From: Candidatus Nanopelagicales bacterium
GTDB lineage: Bacteria; Actinomycetota; Actinomycetes; S36-B12; GCA-2699445
Length of the DNA: 64,000 nucleotides
Assembly: GCA_037045355.1 (NCBI GenBank)
Contig: JBAOHO010000029.1
Span: forward strand, 1-64,000
Reading direction: 5' to 3'
Shown: positions 15,364-23,340 of the stretch, piece by piece
Numbering within the stretch: position 1 is the first letter of the stretch
Layout of the letters: each line of letters starts with the position of its first letter
Made by a program: the position numbers and the translations under genes
Notes under the pieces: model-generated
Database searches by the model: none
What the model saw: only the letters and a program-made list of their open reading frames with translations
What the model was told of the DNA's origin: nothing

Positions 15364-15798
15364 AGTTTTGTGCCGTGCTGCGGAGTGTCGGATAACGATC
15401 GTTGACGAGACGCCGGCCTGCAATCTCGAGCACAGCGGGCCAACCCTGTCCACATCCCGTGTCTCCCGCAATGACCGCGAAGGCACGTTGCCGGACACCG
15501 CGACCGAACATCGCCAACAGCTACCCTGCGTCAGACTCAGGCCCCACGGCCAAGATCATCACCGCTCACTCCGACCACCACAACACCGGTCATTACCAGT
15601 CTCACACCCCGTGTCGGCGGTGCGCTGGGAGTCAGTCGCGACATCCCACTGTGGGCCAAGGGTCGGAACAAAGACGGCAGCCCGAGGCATCCCTTGTACA
15701 ACAGCCAACCAGTCGAGCGGTATCTGGACGAAGCCCCGCCGCTGTAGAGCGGCCACAGGACAGCCGCGGGGAGGCCGGGCATCGCCCAAGGAAGCAAC
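15364..15798. other. Intergenic stretch, nothing recognised
   Basis: This stretch of about 435 bp lies upstream of the toxin-antitoxin operon and downstream of the lipoprotein gene. ORFs here have shadow-like composition, and I see no RNA gene or repeat. Confidence 0.4.
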
Positions 15799-17022
15799 TC
15801 AGGGAGGTGGAGTGTGCGTGAACCCCGTGCCCGTCAGAGGGACTCGGACTTCTGCGGCGGTCTCACTGCCGGGAAGGAATCGCAGCGTCCCGGACTGAAC
15901 GCCCGTGGCGCTCGGCGTGAACTGGATGTCGACACGCAACGAGGCGCCAGGAGCCAACTCGACAACGTCATGACAGGCCCCATTGAGAACGCGATACTGC
16001 GCCTCGTCCGCATCCAACATGCACAGCACCAGAAGCGATCCGCCGCTGATGTTGGTCGCCACGAAGGTGTCCTCCAGTCCGGCGCCGACCATGACTTCGC
16101 CGAAGTCCTTGGCTGCCGGACTCACCGACAGGACGGTGGTGCGGGGCGCGTTGCCTTCAAGAACGATGACCGAGGTGTAGAGCGGATATCGACCGGGGTC
16201 CGGGTTCGGGGCGTTGCTGTTGAACACCATGAATGCCGAGATCTCCCCTTGAGTCGTGGGCGCGTGCACCACATCGACGGTGCAGCTCTGACCCTGGGCC
16301 AGTGAAACATCGGCGCAGGTGTTGTTGAGTGCGCGGAACTCGGTGGTTGTCATGTCCCACCCCAGGATCGACTCGAAGTTGATCGAATGGATTCTCAGCG
16401 ACCCCAAGCCACGGTTCGTCACGGTCACTGCGACCGGATCGGATGACTGTCCCACTGTGGTTGCGGGGAAGGTGATCTGCCGCGGTTGCGCTCGAAGTAC
16501 GGGCATGGCGGCAGTCTTCACCGTGAACTGCGAGACCTCCGGAGGGTTCATCCCAGTCCCGGTCTCACAACTCAACAGACCTTGTGCGGTACGACCAAGA
16601 CCCAACGCTGCGGTCGGTATGTCGATGCGGAATCCACGCCCGCCGGACGGCAGTTCCGTCCCCACTGTGCGCCCCGCAGTTCGGCGGCCGTCCAGCGTCA
16701 CCTGGCATGTGCCGTAGTCGATGCTCGAGGTGAAGTACACGCTGATGTCACCCGCCACCCCGGCGGCAACCGTGAATGTCTTGAGCGGAGTCCCGGAGTC
16801 GGACTTGCCCCGGGACTTGCCCAGGGACTTGCCCAGCGACATGGTGTTGGGGCCTCCAACAGCCTCGGAGTCACGAACGGCAAATCCCGCGTTGCCACTG
16901 GGAGCAAGGATGACGTCTGTCACGGTCACCGGCCCCCTGGTCCGCCAGTCCGTGACGCAACCGGACAGGGCCAGCAGGGCAGCAACGCTGATGGCGATCC
17001 AGTGGACGGGGCGGGGCTTCAC
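15799..17022 (-). CDS. Lipoprotein with choice-of-anchor/ASPM-like Ig domains
   Basis: This 407-aa protein starts at GTG 17022 and overlaps the upstream stop (GTGA). The signal peptide ends in a lipobox, LSGC (about residues 18-21). A KS-rich stretch (SLGKSLGKSRGKSDSG) follows. The C-terminal 230 residues contain two Ig-like repeats of the choice-of-anchor D type (PRQITFPATTVGQSSDPVAV, then AAKDFGEVMVGAGLEDTFVA). It is likely anchored to the outer face of the membrane as a binding or adhesion protein. It closes the run that contains the Nif11 peptide gene. Confidence 0.75.
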   Translation of the reverse strand: MKPRPVHWIAISVAALLALSGCVTDWRTRGPVTVTDVILAPSGNAGFAVRDSEAVGGPNTMSLGKSLGKSRGKSDSGTPLKTFTVAAGVAGDISVYFTSSIDYGTCQVTLDGRRTAGRTVGTELPSGGRGFRIDIPTAALGLGRTAQGLLSCETGTGMNPPEVSQFTVKTAAMPVLRAQPRQITFPATTVGQSSDPVAVTVTNRGLGSLRIHSINFESILGWDMTTTEFRALNNTCADVSLAQGQSCTVDVVHAPTTQGEISAFMVFNSNAPNPDPGRYPLYTSVIVLEGNAPRTTVLSVSPAAKDFGEVMVGAGLEDTFVATNISGGSLLVLCMLDADEAQYRVLNGACHDVVELAPGASLRVDIQFTPSATGVQSGTLRFLPGSETAAEVRVPLTGTGFTHTPPP

Positions 17023-17840
17023 GGCCGGTACCTAGCCTTGCCTGTCGTCCATACAGGGGTGTTGTCGTCCAAGGTTCCGCGCACCACTGCGAGGACATCG
17101 GCTCGGGACTTGGGTGCGACAAATGAGCACCGCGCGCGAGAAGCCGTCAACTTGCCACTACACACCGCTCGGTCGGCAATGTAGATGACCGCCCGCCCGC
17201 TGACGGATGCCGCTGTGGGCGTGAGCCTGGCGGTTGTGACCTTGACTTTGGCGGTCGGTCGCCGCGCCTGGCTGAGTTGCAGTTTCACCTTTGCCCCGGT
17301 GGCGGCCAGTTCGCCGTTGATGGCCTGGGCACGGGCTGTCAGGTAGGGCTGCAATGCCTCGGCGAAGTCGTCGGTGTAACTGGATGCCAGACCAGTCGCT
17401 GTCATGCGATTCACTCGCAATGTGACGCGCGTGCTCGCTGGTGATCGCCCCCGCAGGGTGAGCGAGACAACGGAGTCGACGTCCCCGAGGACTGTGTCCG
17501 CGTTGACCCGCAACTTCAGCAGTCGGAAGGGAATCTGCTTGATCACACGCACCGTTGCCGGCACTTCCTGCACGCCCGTCGGCGTCTCGAACTGAAGCCG
17601 GAGATTCCACTTCCAGCTCGATCCGGAGGAGCCGACACAGCCGCTGATCATGCCGCACACCCCGGCATGGTTCACCTGCGCCAGCCAAAACGCGTATCGA
17701 GAGGCATTGACCGTCGATGACGCTTGGATACCCGCCAGTGATGTCGGCGCCGCGAGCATCGTTGCGGCGCCAACACCGAATGCGATCGTCAGCAAGACGG
17801 CCGATCCCACGGCCAGAACCCGAATCCTTGCGGCAGACAT
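17019..17840 (-). CDS. Secreted or membrane-anchored hypothetical protein
   Basis: The start was chosen at ATG 17840 (MSAARIRVLAVGSAVL); a GTG nine bases earlier is possible. A single N-terminal hydrophobic segment (about 8-35) is followed by a beta-rich extracytoplasmic region with conserved-looking cysteines (VCGMISGCVG, and VCSGKLTASRARC near the end). No family is recognised. It is coupled to the lipoprotein gene downstream by a GTGA overlap, so the two envelope proteins probably act together. Confidence 0.65.
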   Translation of the reverse strand: MSAARIRVLAVGSAVLLTIAFGVGAATMLAAPTSLAGIQASSTVNASRYAFWLAQVNHAGVCGMISGCVGSSGSSWKWNLRLQFETPTGVQEVPATVRVIKQIPFRLLKLRVNADTVLGDVDSVVSLTLRGRSPASTRVTLRVNRMTATGLASSYTDDFAEALQPYLTARAQAINGELAATGAKVKLQLSQARRPTAKVKVTTARLTPTAASVSGRAVIYIADRAVCSGKLTASRARCSFVAPKSRADVLAVVRGTLDDNTPVWTTGKARYRP

Positions 17841-17920
17841 GTCAACCACTTCCCCGCCCGAGGAACCTACTTTCAGGTTACTCCTGCGAAGTGTGTCGCA
17901 GCCGCGCCGAACTCAACTCC

Positions 17921-18199
17921 TCAGCACTTGAGCGTGCACCATGCGTTCGTCCAAGGGTTGTCGCAGTAGATCCAGTCCGTGGGCGGGAACGTGTATCCGC
18001 CGGCTGCGCCCTCGAGCTCAGCGTCGGACAGTTCGCGGTTCTCATCCACTGTGGGCAGGTCTTCGACCACGATGGCGAATCCGCGGTCATTCGCCACTGC
18101 GACCCATTCCTCGACAGTTCCTGTCGCGGCCAGGGCAGCGGCCAGCGCTTCGTCTTCCGCGCTCGCTCGACGCAGGGCATCCAGCTGTTCGTGTGACAT
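17921..18199 (-). CDS. Nif11-type RiPP precursor peptide
   Basis: This 92-aa peptide starts at ATG 18199 behind AGGAAAGGGAAG. Residues 1-68 match an Nif11-like leader: a helical start, EEWVAVANDRGFAIVVEDL, then ELSDAELEGAAGG, ending in the double-glycine site (67-68) cut by C39-type transporters. The 24-residue core (69-92) begins YTFPPTDWIYC and ends NAWCTLKC, with Cys 79, 88 and 92 and Trp 76, 83 and 87. Nif11 leaders guide lanthionine, azole or radical-SAM enzymes. No such enzyme, nor the C39 transporter, is within this window, so processing must be supplied elsewhere or be lost. Confidence 0.8.
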   Translation of the reverse strand: MSHEQLDALRRASAEDEALAAALAATGTVEEWVAVANDRGFAIVVEDLPTVDENRELSDAELEGAAGGYTFPPTDWIYCDNPWTNAWCTLKC

Positions 18200-18202
18200 G
18201 TT

Positions 18203-18241
18203 CTTCCCTTTCCTCTGGGGTACTTCCCTTTGCTCCTGGGG
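18203..18241. repeat. Tandem duplication of the Nif11 gene leader
   Basis: cttccctttcctctgggg (18203-18220) and cttccctttgctcctgggg (18223-18241) are near copies 20 bp apart. On the transcript each gives an AGGAAAGGGAAG-like purine block, so the gene carries two ribosome-binding-site-like segments in a row. Confidence 0.6.
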
Positions 18242-18308
18242 ATATCACGGTCCCGTTGTGTTTCAAGCGGTGTCGTGGTCTGGAGTGCGACCGGGGTCAA
18301 GGCGCCGT

Positions 18309-18908
18309 TCACGGGCATGGCCCTTCTGCGAAGCCAGTCGCGCTGTCGAGGTGATAGAGGATGTCGCCGGCACTCATGGCCGACACACAGTAGACATCGC
18401 CTGCGACGTCGGTAGTCGCCGACACACTCGATGTTCCGGGGCTCTGGGTGAATCCGGCCGCGCGCAGATCATCGATGTCGTAGGTGTATTGACCCGTCTC
18501 CGCGCGCACCACTTCCTGCGCTGTCGCCGCATTGCGGAGATCAGTTTCGACTGACGCCTGGCGCTCACCGAGCTTCGCGTTGAAGGCGATGGGTACGGAG
18601 AACACCTGAACCACCACTGCCCCCACGACCACGGCGTAGGCAATCACGAGGCCCAGAATCGCCAACGGTATTCCTGCAACGGGTGCACCTTCGGCACGCA
18701 GTCTTCGCAGACGCGACAACCCCGCATGCCCGAACACCAGCGCCATGGCCGCACAGAAGACGCCGACCATGACGATCAGCCACTCGATCCGTCCCAGCAG
18801 GAACACGCACACGAAGCCCACCAGGGAAAGAACGACGGACGCGACGGCCAGCCCGGTGGGGCTGAGGGCCGATTGACGTGACTGGTCGGCCGGCGTCATG
18901 TCCGCCAC
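18309..18908 (-). CDS. DUF4190-type membrane protein with prepilin-like C-terminus
   Basis: The start was chosen at GTG 18908, five to six bases after GGAGGAG. The N-terminal 130 residues have a DUF4190-like arrangement of three membrane helices (GLAVASVVLSLVGFVCVFLL, then FGHAGLSRLRR and a third helix). After the last helix comes a minor-pilin-like segment (TDLRNAATAQEVVRAETGQY, then VYCVSAMSAGDI). Such proteins are common in actinobacteria and face outward from the membrane. No pilus assembly genes are present here. It lies upstream of the Nif11 peptide gene on the same strand, about 110 bp away. Confidence 0.65.
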   Translation of the reverse strand: MADMTPADQSRQSALSPTGLAVASVVLSLVGFVCVFLLGRIEWLIVMVGVFCAAMALVFGHAGLSRLRRLRAEGAPVAGIPLAILGLVIAYAVVVGAVVVQVFSVPIAFNAKLGERQASVETDLRNAATAQEVVRAETGQYTYDIDDLRAAGFTQSPGTSSVSATTDVAGDVYCVSAMSAGDILYHLDSATGFAEGPCP

Positions 18909-19109
18909 GTCTCCTCCTCCCCTGTCGGTCCTCTCTCGTTGCTGAGAACCTTCCTGATACAAGCCCGATAGCGGCGCTCATGAGGCCCCCACTGACCCCA
19001 TAACCACCAGTAGCGATCTACTACTCAGAGTATTCCCAAGGGGGCATGGATGGCAGACGGCGGGGCCGCCAAACGATGATTCGAGGTCGCCCGAGGTTGT
19101 TCGTGAACG

Positions 19110-19934
19110 TCACGGGTCGAGGTCGGCGGTGCTGCGCTCTGCGAACAGCGCGCGCATCTGCGTGGTCACCGGACCAACCTCCAGCCGCCTGTCACCGACT
19201 GCGACCACGGGGTGAACGTCGCGCGTTGACGAGGTGATGAAGACCTCCTGGGCTGTCTGCAGCACGTCGGCGGGGAGCGTCGTCTCCCGTGCCCGAGACC
19301 ACTCGACCAGCAACTGTCGGGTGATGCCGTCCAGGCAGCCGGATTCCAGTGACGGAGTGAACAACTGGCCGTCGACGACGACGAAAACGTTGCTCCCAGT
19401 GCCCTCGCAGAGATCCCCAGCGAGGTTGATGAGCAGAGCCTCACTGAATCCTCTGTCTTTGGCCCACGCCAAGGCGACCGCGTTCTCCGCGTAGCTGGTT
19501 GTCTTCAGTCCCGCCAGTGGCGAACGCTCGTTGCGAGGCCACGGCGAGACGATGACTTCGGTGGTCTCGGGCCAAGGCTGACCGAGCTGAACGGTGACGA
19601 CGAGAGTTTCCGGACCGGCCCCGCGTTCGCTGCCGAGCGGCCCCGGACCCGACGTGTAGGTGACCCTGATCCGTGCATAGGCAAGATCCTCAGTGCGGTT
19701 GGCCGCCACAGCAGCCGAGACCGCGTCGGCCACAACACCAGCGTGCGGTTCGCGGATGCCCAGCCCACGTGCCGATCGCTGAAGTCGTTTGATGTGTCGG
19801 GTCAGGGCGAACGGTTTGCCGGACATCGCCTTCATCGTCTCGAAGACACCGTCACCGACAGTCAGCCCGTGATCGAGGACGCTCACGGCCGGTGAGTCGG
19901 AGTCGATGAGCTCACCGTTACACCATGCCTTCAT
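19110..19934 (-). CDS. pabC: Aminodeoxychorismate lyase-like PLP enzyme
   Basis: This 274-aa protein belongs to the class IV aminotransferase fold. It has VLDHGLTVGDGVFETM near the start, the PLP lysine in LAGLKTTSYAENAVAL, and the cofactor-binding LCEGTGSNVFVVVDG. PabC turns 4-amino-4-deoxychorismate into p-aminobenzoate for folate. The start ATG 19934 follows a GAGGA site. It lies directly downstream of pabB on the same strand, which favours PabC over a branched-chain or D-amino-acid transaminase, the main alternatives in this fold. Confidence 0.85.
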   Translation of the reverse strand: MKAWCNGELIDSDSPAVSVLDHGLTVGDGVFETMKAMSGKPFALTRHIKRLQRSARGLGIREPHAGVVADAVSAAVAANRTEDLAYARIRVTYTSGPGPLGSERGAGPETLVVTVQLGQPWPETTEVIVSPWPRNERSPLAGLKTTSYAENAVALAWAKDRGFSEALLINLAGDLCEGTGSNVFVVVDGQLFTPSLESGCLDGITRQLLVEWSRARETTLPADVLQTAQEVFITSSTRDVHPVVAVGDRRLEVGPVTTQMRALFAERSTADLDP

Positions 19935-20023
19935 TTCCTCAAGTCCTCCGCTTCTTCACGTCGTCCATGCCCTCATATCGCACCCACGACACGCTGTCCC
20001 TGACAGCCATGGCGACCAGCATG

Positions 20024-21040
20024 TCAGGCGCCGTTGGCCAAACTCATCAGACGCCGAGCCTTCAGGACGGTCTCCTGCCATTCGGCCTCGGGATCGCTGC
20101 CCCACGTGATGCCGGCGCCCGTCCCGAAGTGGAGGTGAGCGTCGCTGATCCAGAACGATCGGATGGCCACGGCCAGCTGCGCTCGGGAGTGATCAGCGTC
20201 GATCCAGCCGAAGGCGCCGCAGTAGTAGCTGCGTGGAACTGGCTCGAAGTGGGCGATGACTTCGAGGGCCGAGATTTTGGGCGCCCCAGACACGGATCCT
20301 GGCGGCATCGTGGCCATCAGGATCTGCGCCCACGTCGCCCCGTCCTGCAGCCGACCACTCACCGTCGACACCAGATGCACCAAGCCCGGGTGCTGTTCGA
20401 CTGCCAGCAGATGCGGAACATTCACTGATCCGGGTCGACAAACCCGGGCGAGGTCATTGCGCACGAGGTCGACGATCATGATGTTCTCGGCATGATCCTT
20501 GGCGGTGAGCCCCGCAGCCGTTGTGGCCGTGCCTTTGATCGGTCCAGAGGAGATGAGATCGCCATCGCGGCTCAGAAACAGCTCCGGTGACGCGCTGATC
20601 ACTGTGATCTCCGGGATCCGCAGGAAGCCTTCGTAGGGCGCCGGATTGCCCCGGGAGAGATCTCGCCACAGCGCGGCCGCGTCGGCCGAACCCTGATCGG
20701 GCAACGGGGCTCGCAGTACTCGACACAAGTTCACCTGATAGACATCACCGGCGGCAATCCGCTCCCTGATGCCTGACACAGCGGCGACGTAGGCATCACG
20801 CGGCAGTGAGTCCACCCAGCTGTTCGAGCGAGGACCATGCCAGTCCCCCACCTCCGCGTCCCCGGGCGGAACGTCGCTCCAGTGGCTGAACTTGGCGAGG
20901 GTCACCGCCCCTTCAAAAGTGATGGCAACGGCCCACCGGCCACCGCTCCCAAGGGCTGCCAGGTCGTCAGTGACCTCGACCAGATCGCGTGCCGTTGTGC
21001 CCGGAAAGGCAGCCATCGGTTCGCGGCTGGGTGTCGGCAC
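20024..21040 (-). CDS. pabB: Aminodeoxychorismate synthase component I
   Basis: This protein of about 338 aa has the chorismate-binding enzyme signatures: ISASPELFL, SGPIKGTATT, DLVRNDLARVC and MPPGSVSGAPKISALEVI. It combines chorismate and ammonia to form aminodeoxychorismate. It is shorter than fused anthranilate/ADC synthases and has no amidotransferase domain; the glutaminase PabA is not in the window. The GTG at 21040 was chosen over one at 21085 because the latter would run into the tRNA promoter region. Neither has a good ribosome-binding site. Confidence 0.85.
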   Translation of the reverse strand: MPTPSREPMAAFPGTTARDLVEVTDDLAALGSGGRWAVAITFEGAVTLAKFSHWSDVPPGDAEVGDWHGPRSNSWVDSLPRDAYVAAVSGIRERIAAGDVYQVNLCRVLRAPLPDQGSADAAALWRDLSRGNPAPYEGFLRIPEITVISASPELFLSRDGDLISSGPIKGTATTAAGLTAKDHAENIMIVDLVRNDLARVCRPGSVNVPHLLAVEQHPGLVHLVSTVSGRLQDGATWAQILMATMPPGSVSGAPKISALEVIAHFEPVPRSYYCGAFGWIDADHSRAQLAVAIRSFWISDAHLHFGTGAGITWGSDPEAEWQETVLKARRLMSLANGA

Positions 21041-21128
21041 GGCTCGATCATGACGCAGGGTGGGCTCTTTGTCGCCCACCACCACGGTGGGCTATCGTTT
21101 ACACGGTTCCGGGCACTGTCCGGAGTGC

Positions 21129-21201
21129 GCGGACGTGGCTCAGTTGGTAGAGCATCACCTTGCCAAGGTGAGGGTCGCGGGTTCGAATCCCGTCGTCCGC
21201 T
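21129..21201 (+). tRNA. tRNA-Gly (GCC)
   Basis: The acceptor gcggacg pairs with cgtccgc and the discriminator is T. The anticodon loop ttGCCaa closes on a 5-bp stem, and the T-loop is ttcgaat. The 3' CCA is not encoded. It is the first of three tRNA genes spaced 27-37 bp apart, probably one transcript. Confidence 0.95.
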
Positions 21202-21236
21202 CGGAAGAAGTCCTCCGCACGGCGACGGGCTTCCTC

Positions 21237-21307
21237 GGTGGAGTGGCCGAGAGGCGAGGCAACGGACTGCAAATCCGTCTACACGGGTTCAAATCCCGTC
21301 TCCACCT
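21237..21307 (+). tRNA. tRNA-Cys (GCA)
   Basis: The acceptor ggtggag pairs with ctccacc, the anticodon loop is ctGCAaa within an acgga/tccgt stem, and the T-loop is ttcaaat. It is the second gene of the tRNA cluster. CCA is not encoded. Confidence 0.95.
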
Positions 21308-21331
21308 CGGTGGTCCCGCACGGAACCCCAA

Positions 21332-21404
21332 GGGCGATTGGCGCAGTGGTTAGCGCGCTTCCTTGACACGGAAGAGGCCACAGGTTCGATCCCTGTATCG
21401 CCCA
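21332..21404 (+). tRNA. tRNA-Val (GAC)
   Basis: The acceptor gggcgat pairs with atcgccc and the discriminator is A. The anticodon loop ttGACac closes on cttcc/ggaag. It is the last gene of the cluster and is followed six bases later by a terminator. Confidence 0.95.
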
Positions 21405-21409
21405 CAACA

Positions 21410-21436
21410 GAAACCCCTTGACTCTCAGGGGGTTTC
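21410..21436 (+). terminator. Terminator of the tRNA cluster
   Basis: GAAACCCCTTGA pairs with TCAGGGGGTTTC, followed by tttc. The same stem sequence follows the tRNA-like fragment at 9926-9953. Confidence 0.85.
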
Positions 21437-21586
21437 TTTCATGCCTGAGCGCTGCGTGCGATCAACCGTGCAACTATCCGCGCTTCTTGTTGCCCTCTGC
21501 GAAGCAGCAGGCGTGAGCCGGAACGCTTTGATATGACCAGGCGACGGTCGCCCGGCGGGTCTGGGAAATGGGCCATATACTGAAGT

Positions 21587-22909
21587 ATGATTCGTGAACG
21601 GCACATGCGCACAGTGAGAGACCACAGCCGTGGATCAAGAATGCGCCACCTCGGGCTCCTGAGCGCCGTACCGCAACAGGCTCGTCCTGGACTGGTGTTG
21701 CTGCTCGCGACCCTCGCCTCAGTGGTCATCGTGAACTCCGCACTTGGCGAGGATCATGCGGACCTGCTGAAGACGGTGGTCTCCGTCGGCATCGGTGATG
21801 CCGCGATCTCGCTGACCGTGTCCCAGTGGGTGAAGAACCTGCTCATGGCAGCGTTCTTCTTCTACGCCGGGCTGGAACTGAAGCGGGAACTGCGCGAGGG
21901 CGAACTGTCCACTCCCCGGCGCGCGGCGCTACCTGTCGTGGCAGCGGTCGGCGGCGTCATGATCCCGGCCCTGCTGTACCTGGGGATGACTGCCGGAACC
22001 GAGTACACCAACGGCTGGGCGGTACCCGCCGCGACTGACATCGCGTTCGCGCTAGCCGCTCTGGCTGTGATGGGGACGAGGGTCCCACCAGCCCTGAAGG
22101 CGTTTCTGCTGGCTGTCGCCGTCGTGGACGACTTGGCCGCCATCACCATCGTCGCTGTTTTCTATAGTGGCGACCTTTCCCTGCTGTGGCTCGGCGCAGC
22201 CGCGGCGGCCGGGCTCCTGCTACTGGGACTCAACCGTCGCGGGGTGACGTCGGTGTGGGCGTACGTAGCCGTGGGTGTGCCGTTGTGGATCGCCCTGCAG
22301 AACGGCGGAATCAATCCGACCGTCGCAGGGGTGGTCACGGCGGTGGCGATCCCGATGCGTGATCGTGCCGGGGGGTCGCCTCTGCACCGAGCAGAGCATG
22401 CCGTGCGCCCGTATGTGCTCTATCTGGTCCTGCCCGTGTTCGCCCTTGCCGCTGCGGGGGCGATCCTGCCTGGCTCGCTGCTTGAGGCGGCCACGCACCC
22501 GATCGCCGGGGGCATCGTTGCCGGACTGCTCCTCGGCAAGCCGCTGGGAATCGTGCTGTTCACGGTGGTTGCTGCGTCCCTACTGCGCGTCCCGCGGCCG
22601 GGGACATCGTCACAGTTGCTGGGCGTGGCGTTGCTGGCCGGTATCGGATTCACGATGAGCCTGTTCATCGCGGGCCTTGCGTTCACCGATCCCAGCCTTG
22701 ATGCGCCGGTCAAAGTGGGGGTGTACGGGGGTTCGATCGTTGCAGCAGTTCTGGGGCTGGCAGTGCTGCACCGATCACTACCGCGACCTCGACGACGCGG
22801 CCTCAAGACAAGCCCGACCTCAAGAACGACGCGACCTCAGAACAAGAAGGCATGGCACGCGACCCAGCACAGCTCCCACCGCGACCCACCGCCTGCGGCT
22901 CCGAGATAG
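21587..22909 (+). CDS. nhaA: Na+/H+ antiporter NhaA
   Basis: This 440-aa membrane protein has the NhaA landmarks: FFFYAGLELKRELREGEL, VPAATDIAFALAALA and the ion-binding aspartate pair in AVAVVDDLAAITIV, with about eleven to twelve membrane helices in all. It exchanges sodium for protons to control pH and salt. The last 45 residues are a polar, arginine- and threonine-rich tail absent from the E. coli protein. ATG 21587 is the longest start; internal ATGs at codons 7 and 19 are alternatives. The IS remnant begins 90 bp downstream. Confidence 0.93.
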   Translation: MIRERHMRTVRDHSRGSRMRHLGLLSAVPQQARPGLVLLLATLASVVIVNSALGEDHADLLKTVVSVGIGDAAISLTVSQWVKNLLMAAFFFYAGLELKRELREGELSTPRRAALPVVAAVGGVMIPALLYLGMTAGTEYTNGWAVPAATDIAFALAALAVMGTRVPPALKAFLLAVAVVDDLAAITIVAVFYSGDLSLLWLGAAAAAGLLLLGLNRRGVTSVWAYVAVGVPLWIALQNGGINPTVAGVVTAVAIPMRDRAGGSPLHRAEHAVRPYVLYLVLPVFALAAAGAILPGSLLEAATHPIAGGIVAGLLLGKPLGIVLFTVVAASLLRVPRPGTSSQLLGVALLAGIGFTMSLFIAGLAFTDPSLDAPVKVGVYGGSIVAAVLGLAVLHRSLPRPRRRGLKTSPTSRTTRPQNKKAWHATQHSSHRDPPPAAPR

Positions 22910-22998
22910 AGCGCCCGCCCCAGGGGTTGCTGCGATGGTCGGTGTGATCCCTAAGGTCTCGGGAACCGGCCTGCTACGGATGGGGATGGTCCCGTCTG

Positions 22999-23019
22999 CC
23001 CTAAAGCCGGTCGACAAAT
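22999..23019 (+). repeat. Left terminal inverted repeat of an IS element
   Basis: The sequence ccctaaagccggtcgacaa and the two bases after it (22999-23019) match the complement of 24205-24225 at 19 of 21 positions. It lies at the 3' end of the DDE transposase fragment, as expected for the element's terminus. Confidence 0.85.
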
Positions 23020-23340
23020 CAGGTGAGTCGGTTCAGCAGGACCGCGATCTGGCTGAGGATGAGGAAGCCGGTGTGGGCTTCGAGGGTGGCTTCCCATTGG
23101 CGGGCCATGCGCCGGTTGCGGTTGATCCAGGCGTGGGTGCGTTCGACGACCCGTCGCCGTGGTTGCACGAGGAACCCTGAGCCGGGCGGCGGTTTCGGGC
23201 CGGTGACGATCTCGATGTCGATGCCCGTCTTGGCGGCGAGCTGCCGCGTGGCCGGACCGGTGTAGCCCTTGTCCGCCCACACCTTCGCAATGCCGGGGCA
23301 GTGCTTCTTGGCGGCGTCGAGCAGCCGGGGCAGCACGGCC
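23019..23340 (-). pseudogene. IS5-family DDE transposase, C-terminal fragment
   Basis: About 106 C-terminal residues remain: KVWADKGYTGPATRQLAAKT, then RRRVVERTHAWINRNRRMAR with the catalytic glutamate, ending SQIAVLLNRLT at TGA 23019. This is typical of the IS5/IS427 group. Upstream of about 23340 the minus-strand frame is only the antisense of the tnpB fragment on the plus strand. At least the first 150 residues, with two catalytic aspartates, are therefore missing and the enzyme is dead. Confidence 0.85.

Noticed and set aside
15537..15797. 86-codon minus-strand ORF in the gap downstream of the lipoprotein gene
   Set aside because: No start signal, no domain, and codon composition like random high-GC sequence.
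9926..21436. Matching gaaacccc...gggggtttc stems as ends of one large mobile element
   Set aside because: Both are ordinary terminators after tRNA-type sequences; the region between holds core folate genes, and the flanking tRNA sequences differ.
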